Shown: positions 28,300 to 37,572 of the stretch, piece by piece
Numbering within the stretch: position 1 is the stretch's first letter
How the letters are laid out: the number at the start of each line of letters is the position of its first letter
NCBI GenBank assembly: GCA_963728785.1
Contig: CAVSKV010000002.1
Location: 124,001-188,000 of the forward strand
DNA: 64,000 nucleotides
Source: JAGWRI01 sp963728785
Lineage (GTDB): Bacteria; Gemmatimonadota; Gemmatimonadetes; Gemmatimonadales; Gemmatimonadaceae
Direction: 5' to 3'
The notes under the pieces: generated by a model
What the model saw: the letters and a program-made list of their open reading frames with translations, nothing else
Database searches by the model: none
What the model was told of the DNA's origin: nothing
Translations under genes and position numbers: made by a program

Positions 28300-29300
28300 A
28301 TCGTCGTCCTCACGCGCGTCCCGAATACCCGCGGCTGCGTGGCCCGATTGATGAACGGCACGAGCGCGTTCATGAACAGGATGGCGTACATCACGCCTTC
28401 GGGCAGCCCGCCCCAGATTCGGATCACCACCACCAGGATCCCGATCCCGATTCCGAATACCCACCGTCCGCCGTTCGTCACCGGCGAGGTGACCATGTCG
28501 GTGGCCATGTACACGGCGCCGAGCATCAACCCGCCCGAAAACAGCATGAACAGCGCATCCGGGCCGTGCGGGTCGATGGCGTGCACGATCGCGCTGAATA
28601 CCGCCACCGTGAGCAGGATGCTCGCCGGGATCCGCCAGTTGAGGTAGTTCCGCAGCGCCAGATACGCCCCGCCAGCGAGGATGATCAGCGCGGCCGTCTC
28701 GCCCACCGACCCGCCAGTGTTGCCCAGCACCAGATTCGCGATCGCCGTCCCCTTGCCTTCGAACTTCAGCAGCCCCAGCGGCGTCGCCGACGTGACGGCG
28801 TTCACCACGGGGTGCATGAACGGGGCGACGAAGAGATCGCCCTTGAGGCTGAAGAAGCTGCCGCCCACCGACGGCCAGGTGGTGATCGCCACCGGGAAGG
28901 CGCCCTGCAGAAAGGCGCGGCCGACGAGCGCGGGATTGAACACGTTCTGCCCCAGCCCGCCCCACACCGCCTTGCCGAACCCGATGCCGAACGCGCCACC
29001 CACGAACACCATCCACAGCGGCATGCCGGCCGGCAGGGTCATGCCGAGCAACAGCCCCGTGATGGCCGCCGACCCGTCGGCGAGCGATCCACGGTGTCCG
29101 AATATGCGTTCCGCCACCACGGCGCCGAGCGTGGCCGCGGCAATGACCAGCAGCGCGCTCATGCCGAAGAACCAGGCCGAGGCGGCGATGACGGGCACGA
29201 GGCTCCCGACCACGTTCCACATGATGCGCGGCGTCGAGTCGGTGGGCTTCAGATGCGGCGATGCCGTCACGACCAACCGCGGCGAGATCGATGCGCTCAT
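28296..29300 (-). CDS. rnfD: Rnf electron transport complex subunit D (covalent FMN)
   Basis: A 334-residue membrane protein with about nine helices. PHLKPTDSTPRIMWNVV is the usual cytosolic start, DGSAAITGLLLGMTLPAGMPLWMVFVGGAFGIGFGKAVWGGLGQNVFNPALVGRAF-type features identify RnfD/NqrB, and NAVTSATPLG near residue 166 is the FMN attachment region (Thr of TSAT). The usual Asp and Gly of the acceptor pattern are Asn and Ser here. It overlaps both neighbours by 4 bases. RnfD relays electrons within the membrane arm and probably forms part of the ion path. Confidence 0.95.
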   Translation of the reverse strand: MSASISPRLVVTASPHLKPTDSTPRIMWNVVGSLVPVIAASAWFFGMSALLVIAAATLGAVVAERIFGHRGSLADGSAAITGLLLGMTLPAGMPLWMVFVGGAFGIGFGKAVWGGLGQNVFNPALVGRAFLQGAFPVAITTWPSVGGSFFSLKGDLFVAPFMHPVVNAVTSATPLGLLKFEGKGTAIANLVLGNTGGSVGETAALIILAGGAYLALRNYLNWRIPASILLTVAVFSAIVHAIDPHGPDALFMLFSGGLMLGAVYMATDMVTSPVTNGGRWVFGIGIGILVVVIRIWGGLPEGVMYAILFMNALVPFINRATQPRVFGTRVRTTI

Positions 29301-30625
29301 TGGACGGTCGCCAGTTGGCGCCGCAGGGTGGCCTTGCTCGCCTGGAACAGCTGGGCGAGCGGGATGTTCGACGGGCAAACGTAGGAACAGGAGCCGCAGA
29401 GCATGCAGTCGGCGAGATGCATTTCGGCCATGTCCTCGTACCGCCGCACGCGCGCCAGGTCGCCGAGCATCGACGGATTGAGGAACACTGGACAGGCATC
29501 GAGACAGCGACCGCAGTGGATGCACGGCCACGATTGCTCGCCGCGCGTTTCGTCCCTGGCCAGCACGACCACGCCCGTCGTGCCCTTCACGACCGGCGCG
29601 TCGAGGTTCGCCTGGGCCTGACCCATCATCGGCCCGCCGATGATCACCTCGGCCGCGTCGGCGGTCACGCCGTCGCAGAACGCGAGCAGGTCGCGCAGTT
29701 TGGTGCCCACCGGCACGATGAGGTTCGCCGGGCGGCGCAGGCCGTGGCCCGACACCGTCACGATGCGCTCGATGAGCGGAAGACCGGTTTCGAACACCTC
29801 GGCGATCGCCGCCACCGAGCCCACGTTCTGCACCACGACGCCCACCGTGACGGGCAGTTTGCCGGAAGGCACCTCGACCCCGGTGACCGCCTTGATCAGC
29901 ATCTTCTCCGCGCCCTGCGGGTACTTGACGGTGAGCGGCAGGATCTCGACGTCGAGATCGGCGGGCACCGCGGCGATCATTGCGGCGATCGCGTCGGGCT
30001 TGTTGCGCTCGATCCCGACCACGCAGTGCGTGACGCCGAACGAGCGCATCATCACCCTGATGCCGAACAGCACCCGCGGCGCATACTCCACCATCGTCCG
30101 GTGGTCGGACGTCAGGTAGGGCTCGCATTCGGCGCCGTTGATGATCAGCGTGTGGACCTTGGCGTCCTTCGGGGGCGCCAGCTTCACGTGCGTCGGGAAG
30201 GCCGCGCCCCCGAGCCCCACGACGCCGGCATTCTGCACCGCCCGCACCACCTCGTCGGGCGACAGCCCCTCCCACCGGGGCACCAGCCGCGGCCGCGGGA
30301 TATGTGGCGCGTACTTGTCCACCTTGAGCCGCACCGCTTCCGCCATGGAACCGTCGGGATGCGGCCACCAGTCGATGTCCACCACCGTGCCCGCCGCCGA
30401 CGCATGGATCGGCACCGACATGAATCCGTCGGCCTCGCCCAGCGTGTCGCCCCGCTCGACGTGGTCGCCAACCTTCACGCAGAGCTTCGCCGGCTTGCCG
30501 GCGTGCTGCCGCAGCGGGAGCACCAACTCCTCGGGGTACGGCATCCGCCGGATCGGAAGCTGGTTGGTCAGCTCCTTCTCCTCCGGTGGATGGATGCCGT
30601 GCCGAAACCCCAGCGAAATCGCCAT
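29297..30625 (-). CDS. rnfC: Rnf electron transport complex subunit C (NADH-binding)
   Basis: A 442-residue peripheral subunit. It opens with a lipoyl-like barrel (PLRQHAGKPAKLCVKVGDHVERGD), then GVVGLGGAAFPTHVK, the glycine-rich NADH/FMN region shared with complex I NuoF, and INGAECEPYLTSDHR. Near the C-terminus two ferredoxin-like motifs occur, CIHCGRCLDACPVFLNP and CMLCGSCSYVCPSNIP, each for one [4Fe-4S] cluster. The start lies seven bases after the stop of the giant por gene. RnfC is the NAD+ reducing end of the complex. In this operon it is separated from rnfB by the por gene. Confidence 0.95.
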   Translation of the reverse strand: MAISLGFRHGIHPPEEKELTNQLPIRRMPYPEELVLPLRQHAGKPAKLCVKVGDHVERGDTLGEADGFMSVPIHASAAGTVVDIDWWPHPDGSMAEAVRLKVDKYAPHIPRPRLVPRWEGLSPDEVVRAVQNAGVVGLGGAAFPTHVKLAPPKDAKVHTLIINGAECEPYLTSDHRTMVEYAPRVLFGIRVMMRSFGVTHCVVGIERNKPDAIAAMIAAVPADLDVEILPLTVKYPQGAEKMLIKAVTGVEVPSGKLPVTVGVVVQNVGSVAAIAEVFETGLPLIERIVTVSGHGLRRPANLIVPVGTKLRDLLAFCDGVTADAAEVIIGGPMMGQAQANLDAPVVKGTTGVVVLARDETRGEQSWPCIHCGRCLDACPVFLNPSMLGDLARVRRYEDMAEMHLADCMLCGSCSYVCPSNIPLAQLFQASKATLRRQLATVQ

Positions 30626-30632
30626 CGTCAGA

Positions 30633-33600
30633 TCAGTTGAACCTGGCGCCCCGCTTCACCCATTTCTCCAGATCCTTCTCCTTGGGGTTGAGCGGCGTGC
30701 CGGGGTGGATGATCGACACCGGGCAGCGCTCGGCGGCGGTGACGAGTTGCTGGTACGTGCCGGCGTGCGCGTCCTTCACGTACGCCTGCTTGTCGGCGTT
30801 GTATGCGAACATCCGCTTGTTCAGGTTGGTGCACTCGTTGCACGTCGTGCACCGCGCCGAGTCGATGTAGGCCTCGAGGACGAGTTCCCCGTCGTCTTCC
30901 TCGACGGCGACCGTCGCCGTGCCGACTGTGGCCGCCGACGGTGCAGCCGCCGCAGCCGGTACCCGGGGGGCCACGGCAGACACCGGCTCGGGACCCGGCG
31001 GCGCCGCGGCCGGAGCAGTCGTGGCGGACGGAGCGCTCCCGTCACCGTTTCCGTTTCGCGCCGCCTCGGGAAGCGACGACAGCAGGTCGGCAATCGCCGA
31101 GCCGCCGCCGTGCCGCAGCAACCCCTCCGCCAGCCGGCGGGCGATCTGCGGTGGATAACTCGCCTTGAGGTCGGTGATCTTCGCCTCGTACTCGCTGCGC
31201 ACTGCCGCCAGCCGCTGCTCGAACTCGGCGGCGAGCGATTCGGCGACCGCGTCGTGCACCGCCGGCGAGATCTCGAGTCCAGCCAGTTCCTTGAGCTGCG
31301 ACCAGAAGTGCTGCCGCTCTTCGGCGAGCTTCACCATCTCGGGAGACACGCGAAGGCGGCGCAACTTGCGGTCCTTGCCCACGGCGACGATGTACGGCGT
31401 GCGCCCATCGCGTTCGTCCGCCGCGAGCGCAAAGAACTCGTGGAACGGCAGCATGCCGTCGTCCCACAACTGGGGAGCCACGTCGCCGAAGTGCTGCTTG
31501 AACCGCGCTTCGGTGGCCGCCCAGTCGGCGATCGTGAGCGGCACGTCGAGGGTCTGCTCATTGCCGTCGTCGTCCAGATACTTGACGGTGTACGTCGGCC
31601 ACGTCGATTCGGGCGACGGATTGCCCTCGAGACTCAGGCAGTCGGCGTACGACGTGCCGGCGTCGGGGTCGTACGTGAGGAACGGGAAGGCGCGGCTCTC
31701 CAGCGCCAGGCGGGCCGCCGTCTGCGACCAGTCGTCGGCGAGACCGTGCTCCACGGGGCACGGCGTGTAGATGCTGAACACCGCTGGGCGGCGCTTGTGG
31801 AGTCCCTTGAGCACGCCCGCCACGAGGTGCGACGCCGACGCCTGCGACGACTGGTGCACGTATACCCCACGATGCGCGATCGCCAGCAGCGCCAGTTCCT
31901 TGCGGGTCTCGGTCTTGCCATGCTGCGCCTTGCCATACGCGGTCATGTCGGCCACCTGGCCGGTGTAGCCCGAGGTGCACGCCTGGCCGCCGGTGTTGGA
32001 GTATACCTGCGTGTCGAGCACCACCACCTTGATCGGTTTGCCCGACGCCAGCAGACGCGAGAGGTTCTGGAACCCGATGTCGAGCATCGCGCCGTCGCCA
32101 CCCATGGCGACGATCGGCGGAGAGAGCGCGAATTCGTCGTCGGTGAACTGCTGCCACGTGAGCGACCGCAGCCCCGACTCGTGGGTGGAGGCATCGTACG
32201 CGCCGTCCTGCACCAGCTCGGCACGCCGCACCGTGGCCACGTCGTCGGCCATCTTGCGCATCTGGGCCTCGAACAGCCCGATGGCGATGGACGGCGAATC
32301 CTGGAACAGGTGGTTGACCCACGGGAACGGATACGGATTGTACGGCCAGGTGCTGCCCCAGACCGAGGAGCACCCCGTGCTGTTGGCCATGCCCATTGAC
32401 GCACGGCCGTTCCCGCTCGGCCCCTCGACGTACCGCCAGCGCAGATCGCGCAGGGCGTGGAGGGAGTCGTTGATCCGCTTGAGCCGCGCCTGCTTCGCGC
32501 CGTCCACGGGCACCGCCACGGCGCCCTTCGACGAGGCGGCCGCGTCGAGATCGGCGCCCGCAGCGAGCAACTCGCGGGCCTGCGCATCCAGCGACGCGAT
32601 GAGACCGTCCAGTCTCGCCACGTGCCTCGCCACGCGAGGCTGCATCGATGCATGGATGGACGACACGATCAGGTGCACCGCGGTCTTCTCGCCGCAACCC
32701 ATGCACGCCCCGTCGCCGCCCACCATGGAGCGGTAGTTGTGCTTTCTGAGCAGCAGTGAGGACAGCACGCCGATACCCTCGTCCACGTCCGGGACGTTCA
32801 CGAAGCGATCGGCCGTGTCGGGCAGCTTCTCCCACACCGCCCAGTTGCGGCGCAGGAGGTCCAACACCGGTTCGTCCTGCCGCACCGTTTCCAGTGCGCC
32901 GTCGGGGCACACCGCCACACACAGGTTGCACCCCTTGCACGCTTCGGGATTCACGGTGATGGACAGCAGCCCACCGCCACCCTTCTCACGCATCTCGACC
33001 GCGTCGAAGAACACCTTGGTCCGGGCCAGCGGCATCTCCGCCACCCGTGCCTGGATGATGGCGTACTCCTCGTCCGTCCGGGCGCGCCGATCAGAATCCC
33101 ACCCCATCTTGTCGGCCACGTTCGTGTAGCCCGCGGCGAACGCCGCGGGCACGGTCAGCGACGGATCCTTGGTGAGCAGGCGCTGGGTCTCGCGAGCCCA
33201 GTGTTTCGTCACCGGGCGCAGCCGGTCGAAGGTGACCCCGTTGGTCGACACGTCGATGGCCGTGGACAGGATGTCCTCCACGCTGTTCACCAGCCCCGGA
33301 ATCGCGGAGTCAGGACACTGGACCCAGCACTGGCCACAGCCGGTGCACTTCTCGGCGATGAAGGCCGGCACTTCGAGGCGAACGCCACTCATGTCGCGCA
33401 CGGCGCCGGTGGCCGCCGGAATCGCGCTGATGGCGGCGAAGGGATCGGCGATGCCGTCCTGGCCCAGCGCGCACACGGAACACACCTGCTCCCAGAACCG
33501 TCCCGGGTTCCCCAGCCCCGGCTCGGCATCGGGCACGTCGAGCAGCGAAGGGATGTGCGGCACCGTGCCCAGCGCCTCATGTTCGTCAACGACGCTCGGC

Positions 33601-35711
33601 GCCACCGCCTGCACCTGGTCGTACCCGCGGCGGATCACGCGCAGGTTGTCTTCCACCACGGCCTCGCCGCGATGGCCGAACTTCTTCTGGAACTGCTTGC
33701 GCACACCCTCGAACACCTTCGCTTCGGTCGATCCCTCGCTGGCGACCAGCGACGACGTCTTGAAGAACGCGCCGAGGAACGCCGCGCCTTGCATGCGGAA
33801 GCGCATCTCCGCGTCCGACGCCTCCTCGCGCGCGATCGCGAACGCGTCGAGCACGAACAGCCTGATGTGGCGTTCGCGAATCGCCGAGCGTACACGCGAC
33901 GGCAGGCCGCGCCAGAACGCGTCGGGCGCGACGTCGCTCTGGATCACGAACACGCCGCCATCGGCGAGCCCGGCCAATGGGTCGCTGTGGCGGAACACGT
34001 TCGGGTCGGGCGACAACACCACGTCCACGTGCTTCAGTTCGCAGTTGAGCAGAATCGGCTCGTGCGCCAGCACGGCGTAGAACGTCGTCGGCTGCCCCTT
34101 CTTTTCCGATCCGTACTTCGGGTTTGCCTTGATCTGCAGGCCGAACAGCTCGAACGCCGTCATCGCCAGGTTCTTGCCCATCGTGATCGCACCCCACCCG
34201 CCCACGGAGTGGATGCGCACCGCGGTCGATCCGTGGGGGAGCAGGTTCGGTACCTTGGCCGGTGTCAGCGACAGCTCCTTCAGATGCGGATAGGCGTCGA
34301 TGAGCTTCTCCTGCCAGATCTGCAGCTTCGGAATGCGCGTGCCTTCGCGCACGAACTCCACGCCGAGGTAGAACTGCCGGCGTTGCGAGCCGCCGGGCAG
34401 CATGTTGTCCACCGCCGCGACGAGGTCGCCGGGTTGTAGGTCGCGGCTGCCGAGTCCAAAACAGCCGGAATAGAAGTCGGGCACCTGGTCGGCGCGAAGC
34501 GCCGGAATGCCGGCATGCGGCGTGGGGCCTGACGCGGCACGCCCGTTCTCCACCGCCTGCGCCATGGCGGAGCGGATTTCGCGCAGCATCGGCGGATCCA
34601 CGGCCAGCGGTTGATCGAGGCGCTCGAGCACCACGACGCCGCGCTTGCCGGCGAGCAGCCAGGCCACGAGATCCGCCGGGAAGGGACGGAACATCGTGAG
34701 GTTCAACACGCCCACCTTCAGCTTGCGCGCATCGCGCAGGTAGTCGGCCACCGCCATGGCGTTGGGCACCACTGAGCCCTGCCCCACGATCGCCCACTCG
34801 GCGTCTTCGAGCCGGTAGCCGGCGGCGCGCGTGTAGCGGCGGCCGGTGAGCTTGGCGAACTCGTCGAACGCACGGTCGGCCAGCGCCGCTACGTGATCGA
34901 AGTAGAACGGCCGCTGAGCCGCCACCCCCTGGGCGTAACTGTCCTGGTTCTGGACCACACCGAGCATCGCCGGGTAGTCCAGGTCGAACATCTCCGGGAT
35001 CCGTCGCCGCATCTCGCCGAACACCAGGCGCTGGGCCGGCGTCGGCGATTCGATCCGGTCAGAGGGGTCGCCCAGGTACGCCTTGACCATCGCCGGCTCC
35101 GCGATGCGCGCCGTCTCGATCACGTGGCTGGTGAGGAATCCGTCCTGCGCGCAGATGCCGGGATTGAGCGACAGCTCGGCAATCCGGTGCGCGATGAGGT
35201 TGAGGTCGGCCGCCTCCTGCACATCCTTGGCGAACACTTGGAAGAAGCCGGTGTCGTCCACCGCGTGGTAGTCGTCGTGGCCGGCGTGCACATTGAGCGC
35301 CTGCTTGGTCATGGCCCGCGCGGCGACGTTGAGCACGTACGTCAACCGCTTACCGACGGCGGCGTACAGCGACTCGTGCATGTACGCGATGCCCTGCCCG
35401 CTCGAGAAATTGGTGGCGCGCAGGCCCGCCATGGACATCCCGGCCGTGACCGCCGCCGCCGCATGTTCGCCTTCCGGTTCGAAGAACAGCAGCCGGCGCC
35501 CGTTCACGTTCTCGCGGCCCTCGGCTACCGCCGCCGCCCACCCCTCCCCCATCTGGGTCGAGGGTGTGATCGGATAGGCGCCTGCCGCCTCGCCGGCCGC
35601 GGTCTCCATGGCCACCACGGCGCCGCTGCCGTCAAGGGCGCGCGTGATTCCAGGGTACGGGGGCGCCGATTGCTCCACCGATGCGGGCTTGTCCTTGGTC
35701 CAGAGTCTCAT
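30633..35711 (-). CDS. nifJ: Giant pyruvate:ferredoxin (flavodoxin) oxidoreductase, NifJ-like, with extra C-terminal ferredoxin
   Basis: At 1692 residues this is about 500 longer than usual NifJ. Domain order: pyrimidine-binding domain I (SGAVVAMETAAGEAAGAYPITPST near residue 29), domains II-III, a two-cluster ferredoxin insert (CTGCGQCWVQCP near 793, CKGCNLCVAVCP near 927), the TPP domain with CMGCGEKT near 1003 and the GDGAMLDIGFQNLSRLL motif near 1205 followed by the Asn of DTQVYSNTGGQ, a helical extension (about 1440-1550), a Pro/Ala-rich linker (1560-1603) and a C-terminal one-cluster ferredoxin with CTTCNEC near 1620 and AERCP. It oxidises pyruvate with CoA to acetyl-CoA and CO2, reducing ferredoxin. 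It overlaps rnfB by 4 bases. Confidence 0.92.
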   Translation of the reverse strand: MRLWTKDKPASVEQSAPPYPGITRALDGSGAVVAMETAAGEAAGAYPITPSTQMGEGWAAAVAEGRENVNGRRLLFFEPEGEHAAAAVTAGMSMAGLRATNFSSGQGIAYMHESLYAAVGKRLTYVLNVAARAMTKQALNVHAGHDDYHAVDDTGFFQVFAKDVQEAADLNLIAHRIAELSLNPGICAQDGFLTSHVIETARIAEPAMVKAYLGDPSDRIESPTPAQRLVFGEMRRRIPEMFDLDYPAMLGVVQNQDSYAQGVAAQRPFYFDHVAALADRAFDEFAKLTGRRYTRAAGYRLEDAEWAIVGQGSVVPNAMAVADYLRDARKLKVGVLNLTMFRPFPADLVAWLLAGKRGVVVLERLDQPLAVDPPMLREIRSAMAQAVENGRAASGPTPHAGIPALRADQVPDFYSGCFGLGSRDLQPGDLVAAVDNMLPGGSQRRQFYLGVEFVREGTRIPKLQIWQEKLIDAYPHLKELSLTPAKVPNLLPHGSTAVRIHSVGGWGAITMGKNLAMTAFELFGLQIKANPKYGSEKKGQPTTFYAVLAHEPILLNCELKHVDVVLSPDPNVFRHSDPLAGLADGGVFVIQSDVAPDAFWRGLPSRVRSAIRERHIRLFVLDAFAIAREEASDAEMRFRMQGAAFLGAFFKTSSLVASEGSTEAKVFEGVRKQFQKKFGHRGEAVVEDNLRVIRRGYDQVQAVAPSVVDEHEALGTVPHIPSLLDVPDAEPGLGNPGRFWEQVCSVCALGQDGIADPFAAISAIPAATGAVRDMSGVRLEVPAFIAEKCTGCGQCWVQCPDSAIPGLVNSVEDILSTAIDVSTNGVTFDRLRPVTKHWARETQRLLTKDPSLTVPAAFAAGYTNVADKMGWDSDRRARTDEEYAIIQARVAEMPLARTKVFFDAVEMREKGGGGLLSITVNPEACKGCNLCVAVCPDGALETVRQDEPVLDLLRRNWAVWEKLPDTADRFVNVPDVDEGIGVLSSLLLRKHNYRSMVGGDGACMGCGEKTAVHLIVSSIHASMQPRVARHVARLDGLIASLDAQARELLAAGADLDAAASSKGAVAVPVDGAKQARLKRINDSLHALRDLRWRYVEGPSGNGRASMGMANSTGCSSVWGSTWPYNPYPFPWVNHLFQDSPSIAIGLFEAQMRKMADDVATVRRAELVQDGAYDASTHESGLRSLTWQQFTDDEFALSPPIVAMGGDGAMLDIGFQNLSRLLASGKPIKVVVLDTQVYSNTGGQACTSGYTGQVADMTAYGKAQHGKTETRKELALLAIAHRGVYVHQSSQASASHLVAGVLKGLHKRRPAVFSIYTPCPVEHGLADDWSQTAARLALESRAFPFLTYDPDAGTSYADCLSLEGNPSPESTWPTYTVKYLDDDGNEQTLDVPLTIADWAATEARFKQHFGDVAPQLWDDGMLPFHEFFALAADERDGRTPYIVAVGKDRKLRRLRVSPEMVKLAEERQHFWSQLKELAGLEISPAVHDAVAESLAAEFEQRLAAVRSEYEAKITDLKASYPPQIARRLAEGLLRHGGGSAIADLLSSLPEAARNGNGDGSAPSATTAPAAAPPGPEPVSAVAPRVPAAAAAPSAATVGTATVAVEEDDGELVLEAYIDSARCTTCNECTNLNKRMFAYNADKQAYVKDAHAGTYQQLVTAAERCPVSIIHPGTPLNPKEKDLEKWVKRGARFN

Positions 35712-36547
35712 GCGCTCTCACTCCCCACGGTCTCCGGCACGCTGGCAAATTGCGCGCCGGTCAGCCATACGATCGCACCCGTCGGGCATCGCTCGACGGC
35801 GCGTTCCTCGGCCTGCGTGATCCGTTCGTAGTCCACCACCGCCACCCCGCTCGCGACGCTGATCAACCCGGGCGCCGCGTCCTGTACGCACTTGCCACAG
35901 GCGGTGCACGCCACGCGGCACTGCTCCAGCGCGTCGTCGCCGTTGATCAGATTCCGGCATTGCACCAGCAGGTGGGCGTCGAGCGTCAGGATCGTGAACA
36001 ACTCCTTGGGGCACGCCTCCACGCAATCGCCGCATGCCGTGCACTTCGTCACGTCCACCACCGGCAGGCCCGTCTCGGTCATGCGTATGGCGTCGAAGGT
36101 GCACGACCGTTCGCAGTCGGCGAGCCCCAGGCATCCCCAAGCGCATCCCTTCCCACCGCCGGCCACGGCCGCGGCCGCGGCACACGTCGGCAGCCCGCGA
36201 TACTCGGCCTGCGTGACCGCTACATCGGTGCCGCCCGCGCAGAGAACGCGGGCCACACGACGCGACGCCGTCCCCGCATCCACGCCGAGGAAGTCAGCGA
36301 TCTGCTTGTGCACCGTGTCGCTGGCCACCGTGCATTCCGACGCCGTGATCGTGCCCGCCACGGCGCCCTCCGCGAACGCGCGGCATCCGGGGTGCCCGCA
36401 GGCGCCGCAGTTGGCGTTGGGCAGCATCTGCGACACGATCTCGATGCGCGGATCCTCCCACACCCAGAGCTGCTTGTTGGCGATGGCGATGAACACGCCG
36501 AACACCAGCCCGACCCCACCGAGGATCAGAATCGCGTGGAGAATCAT
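35708..36547 (-). CDS. rnfB: Rnf electron transport complex subunit B (ferredoxin-oxidising)
   Basis: A 279-residue protein with one N-terminal membrane helix. MLPNANCGACGHPGCRAFAEGAV is the Cys motif of the ASF domain holding the first [4Fe-4S] cluster. It then carries a Cys-rich region (GKGCAWGCLGLADCERSC) and the polyferredoxin part with CTACGDCVEACPKELF and CRVACTACGKC, ending with CPTGAIVWL. RnfB accepts electrons from reduced ferredoxin. Here it lies upstream of the por gene and is not next to rnfC. The start at 36547 gives the membrane helix directly at the N-terminus. Confidence 0.94.
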   Translation of the reverse strand: MILHAILILGGVGLVFGVFIAIANKQLWVWEDPRIEIVSQMLPNANCGACGHPGCRAFAEGAVAGTITASECTVASDTVHKQIADFLGVDAGTASRRVARVLCAGGTDVAVTQAEYRGLPTCAAAAAVAGGGKGCAWGCLGLADCERSCTFDAIRMTETGLPVVDVTKCTACGDCVEACPKELFTILTLDAHLLVQCRNLINGDDALEQCRVACTACGKCVQDAAPGLISVASGVAVVDYERITQAEERAVERCPTGAIVWLTGAQFASVPETVGSESA

Positions 36548-36567
36548 GAGCGCGGCGTCTCCATCGT

Positions 36568-37572
36568 TCACGTCTTTCCGCTGAGCCCGGACTGCCCGAG
36601 CAGCCACGAGGCGATCCGGTCTACGGCATCGGACGCGCCCACGGCCGGTGTGCCGGGGCCGCTGGCCGCGGGAACGGCGAATGGTGTGCGCGCGAGGTCG
36701 GCAAGCAGGCTCAAATCCTGTCCCATCTGAAAGGCGCTGAGGCCGCGGATGGCGCGCTTCGGCGCCTCGGGCAGTTGCTTCACCGTGAGCCGCTGCCACG
36801 GCTCGCGGCCGCCCTGCGGATCGTGGAGGAAAATGGCGGCCTCTTCGGGCACCATCGCCGCGATCGCCGGGCCGTCGAACGACGCCACCCGATCGAGCCC
36901 GGTCCCGTCCGCGGTCTGCAGCACGAGCGTTCCGGCAGTGATGCAGCGCGCGAGCGCCGCCGGTCCGCAGTGCCCGCGCACCACCAGCACGAGCTTCTCG
37001 CGCCCGTCGGCGAAGTCGGTGAGCACTCCTGCATGCAGGTCCGCTCCGTCCACTTCGATGACGAGCGGTGGCGCAAAGCGCCGCTCCGTCTTCGTCCACC
37101 CCAGAAACTCGACCTCGTCGAGCAGCCGGTCGTGCTCGACGGGCTGGTACCCGCCCCCGCGCACGACCTCCGCCAACATCACGGCACCGAACGCCCGTCC
37201 TGCCTCGCTGAGCGCCGCATTCACCGCCTGGCCCAGCCGCCCACCCGGCGGCACGTTCACCACGAACAGATCGTCACCCCGCGCGCGAACCGAGCGGAGC
37301 ACGTCCACCGCGCGCCGCAGCGCGTCGAGCGCCGCTTCGTCCACCCGGCGGGCCTTGGGAAACAGCGACGCGAACGCCGCCGCGTCGATATGCGATTCAC
37401 CGAACACGCCGAGTTCCACGCGCGCGCGCGCGGCCTCGTCGTCGCTCGTGGCGCCCTGCGCGGCCAGGAACGCGTCGGCCTGCGCCAGCGCGCCCTCCAC
37501 CAGCGTCCGGAACTCGGCGATCGGCTGGCCCAGCGCCGAAATCGCCTGTGCAGTGCGGGGATCAGACGGCAT
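36568..37572 (-). CDS. Uncharacterised protein between korB and rnfB
   Basis: A 334-residue soluble protein with no membrane helix, no signal peptide and only two Cys (RGHCGPAALARC). Visible features are an N-terminal helical region (residues 5-55), AFGAVMLAEVVRGGGYQPVEHDRLLDEVEFLGWTK-type mixed alpha/beta sequence around 125-160, and LHAGVLTDFADGREKLVLVV near 190. It overlaps korB by 11 bases and lies 20 bases before rnfB, so it is surely co-expressed with the oxidoreductases. The family is not recognised here. It may be an assembly, regulatory or docking factor for the oxidoreductases; that is inference from position. Confidence 0.72.
   Translation of the reverse strand: MPSDPRTAQAISALGQPIAEFRTLVEGALAQADAFLAAQGATSDDEAARARVELGVFGESHIDAAAFASLFPKARRVDEAALDALRRAVDVLRSVRARGDDLFVVNVPPGGRLGQAVNAALSEAGRAFGAVMLAEVVRGGGYQPVEHDRLLDEVEFLGWTKTERRFAPPLVIEVDGADLHAGVLTDFADGREKLVLVVRGHCGPAALARCITAGTLVLQTADGTGLDRVASFDGPAIAAMVPEEAAIFLHDPQGGREPWQRLTVKQLPEAPKRAIRGLSAFQMGQDLSLLADLARTPFAVPAASGPGTPAVGASDAVDRIASWLLGQSGLSGKT

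Noticed and set aside
30138..32399. A long forward frame opposite the por and rnfC genes
   Set aside because: No fold or motif; the reverse strand has NifJ and RnfC signatures.
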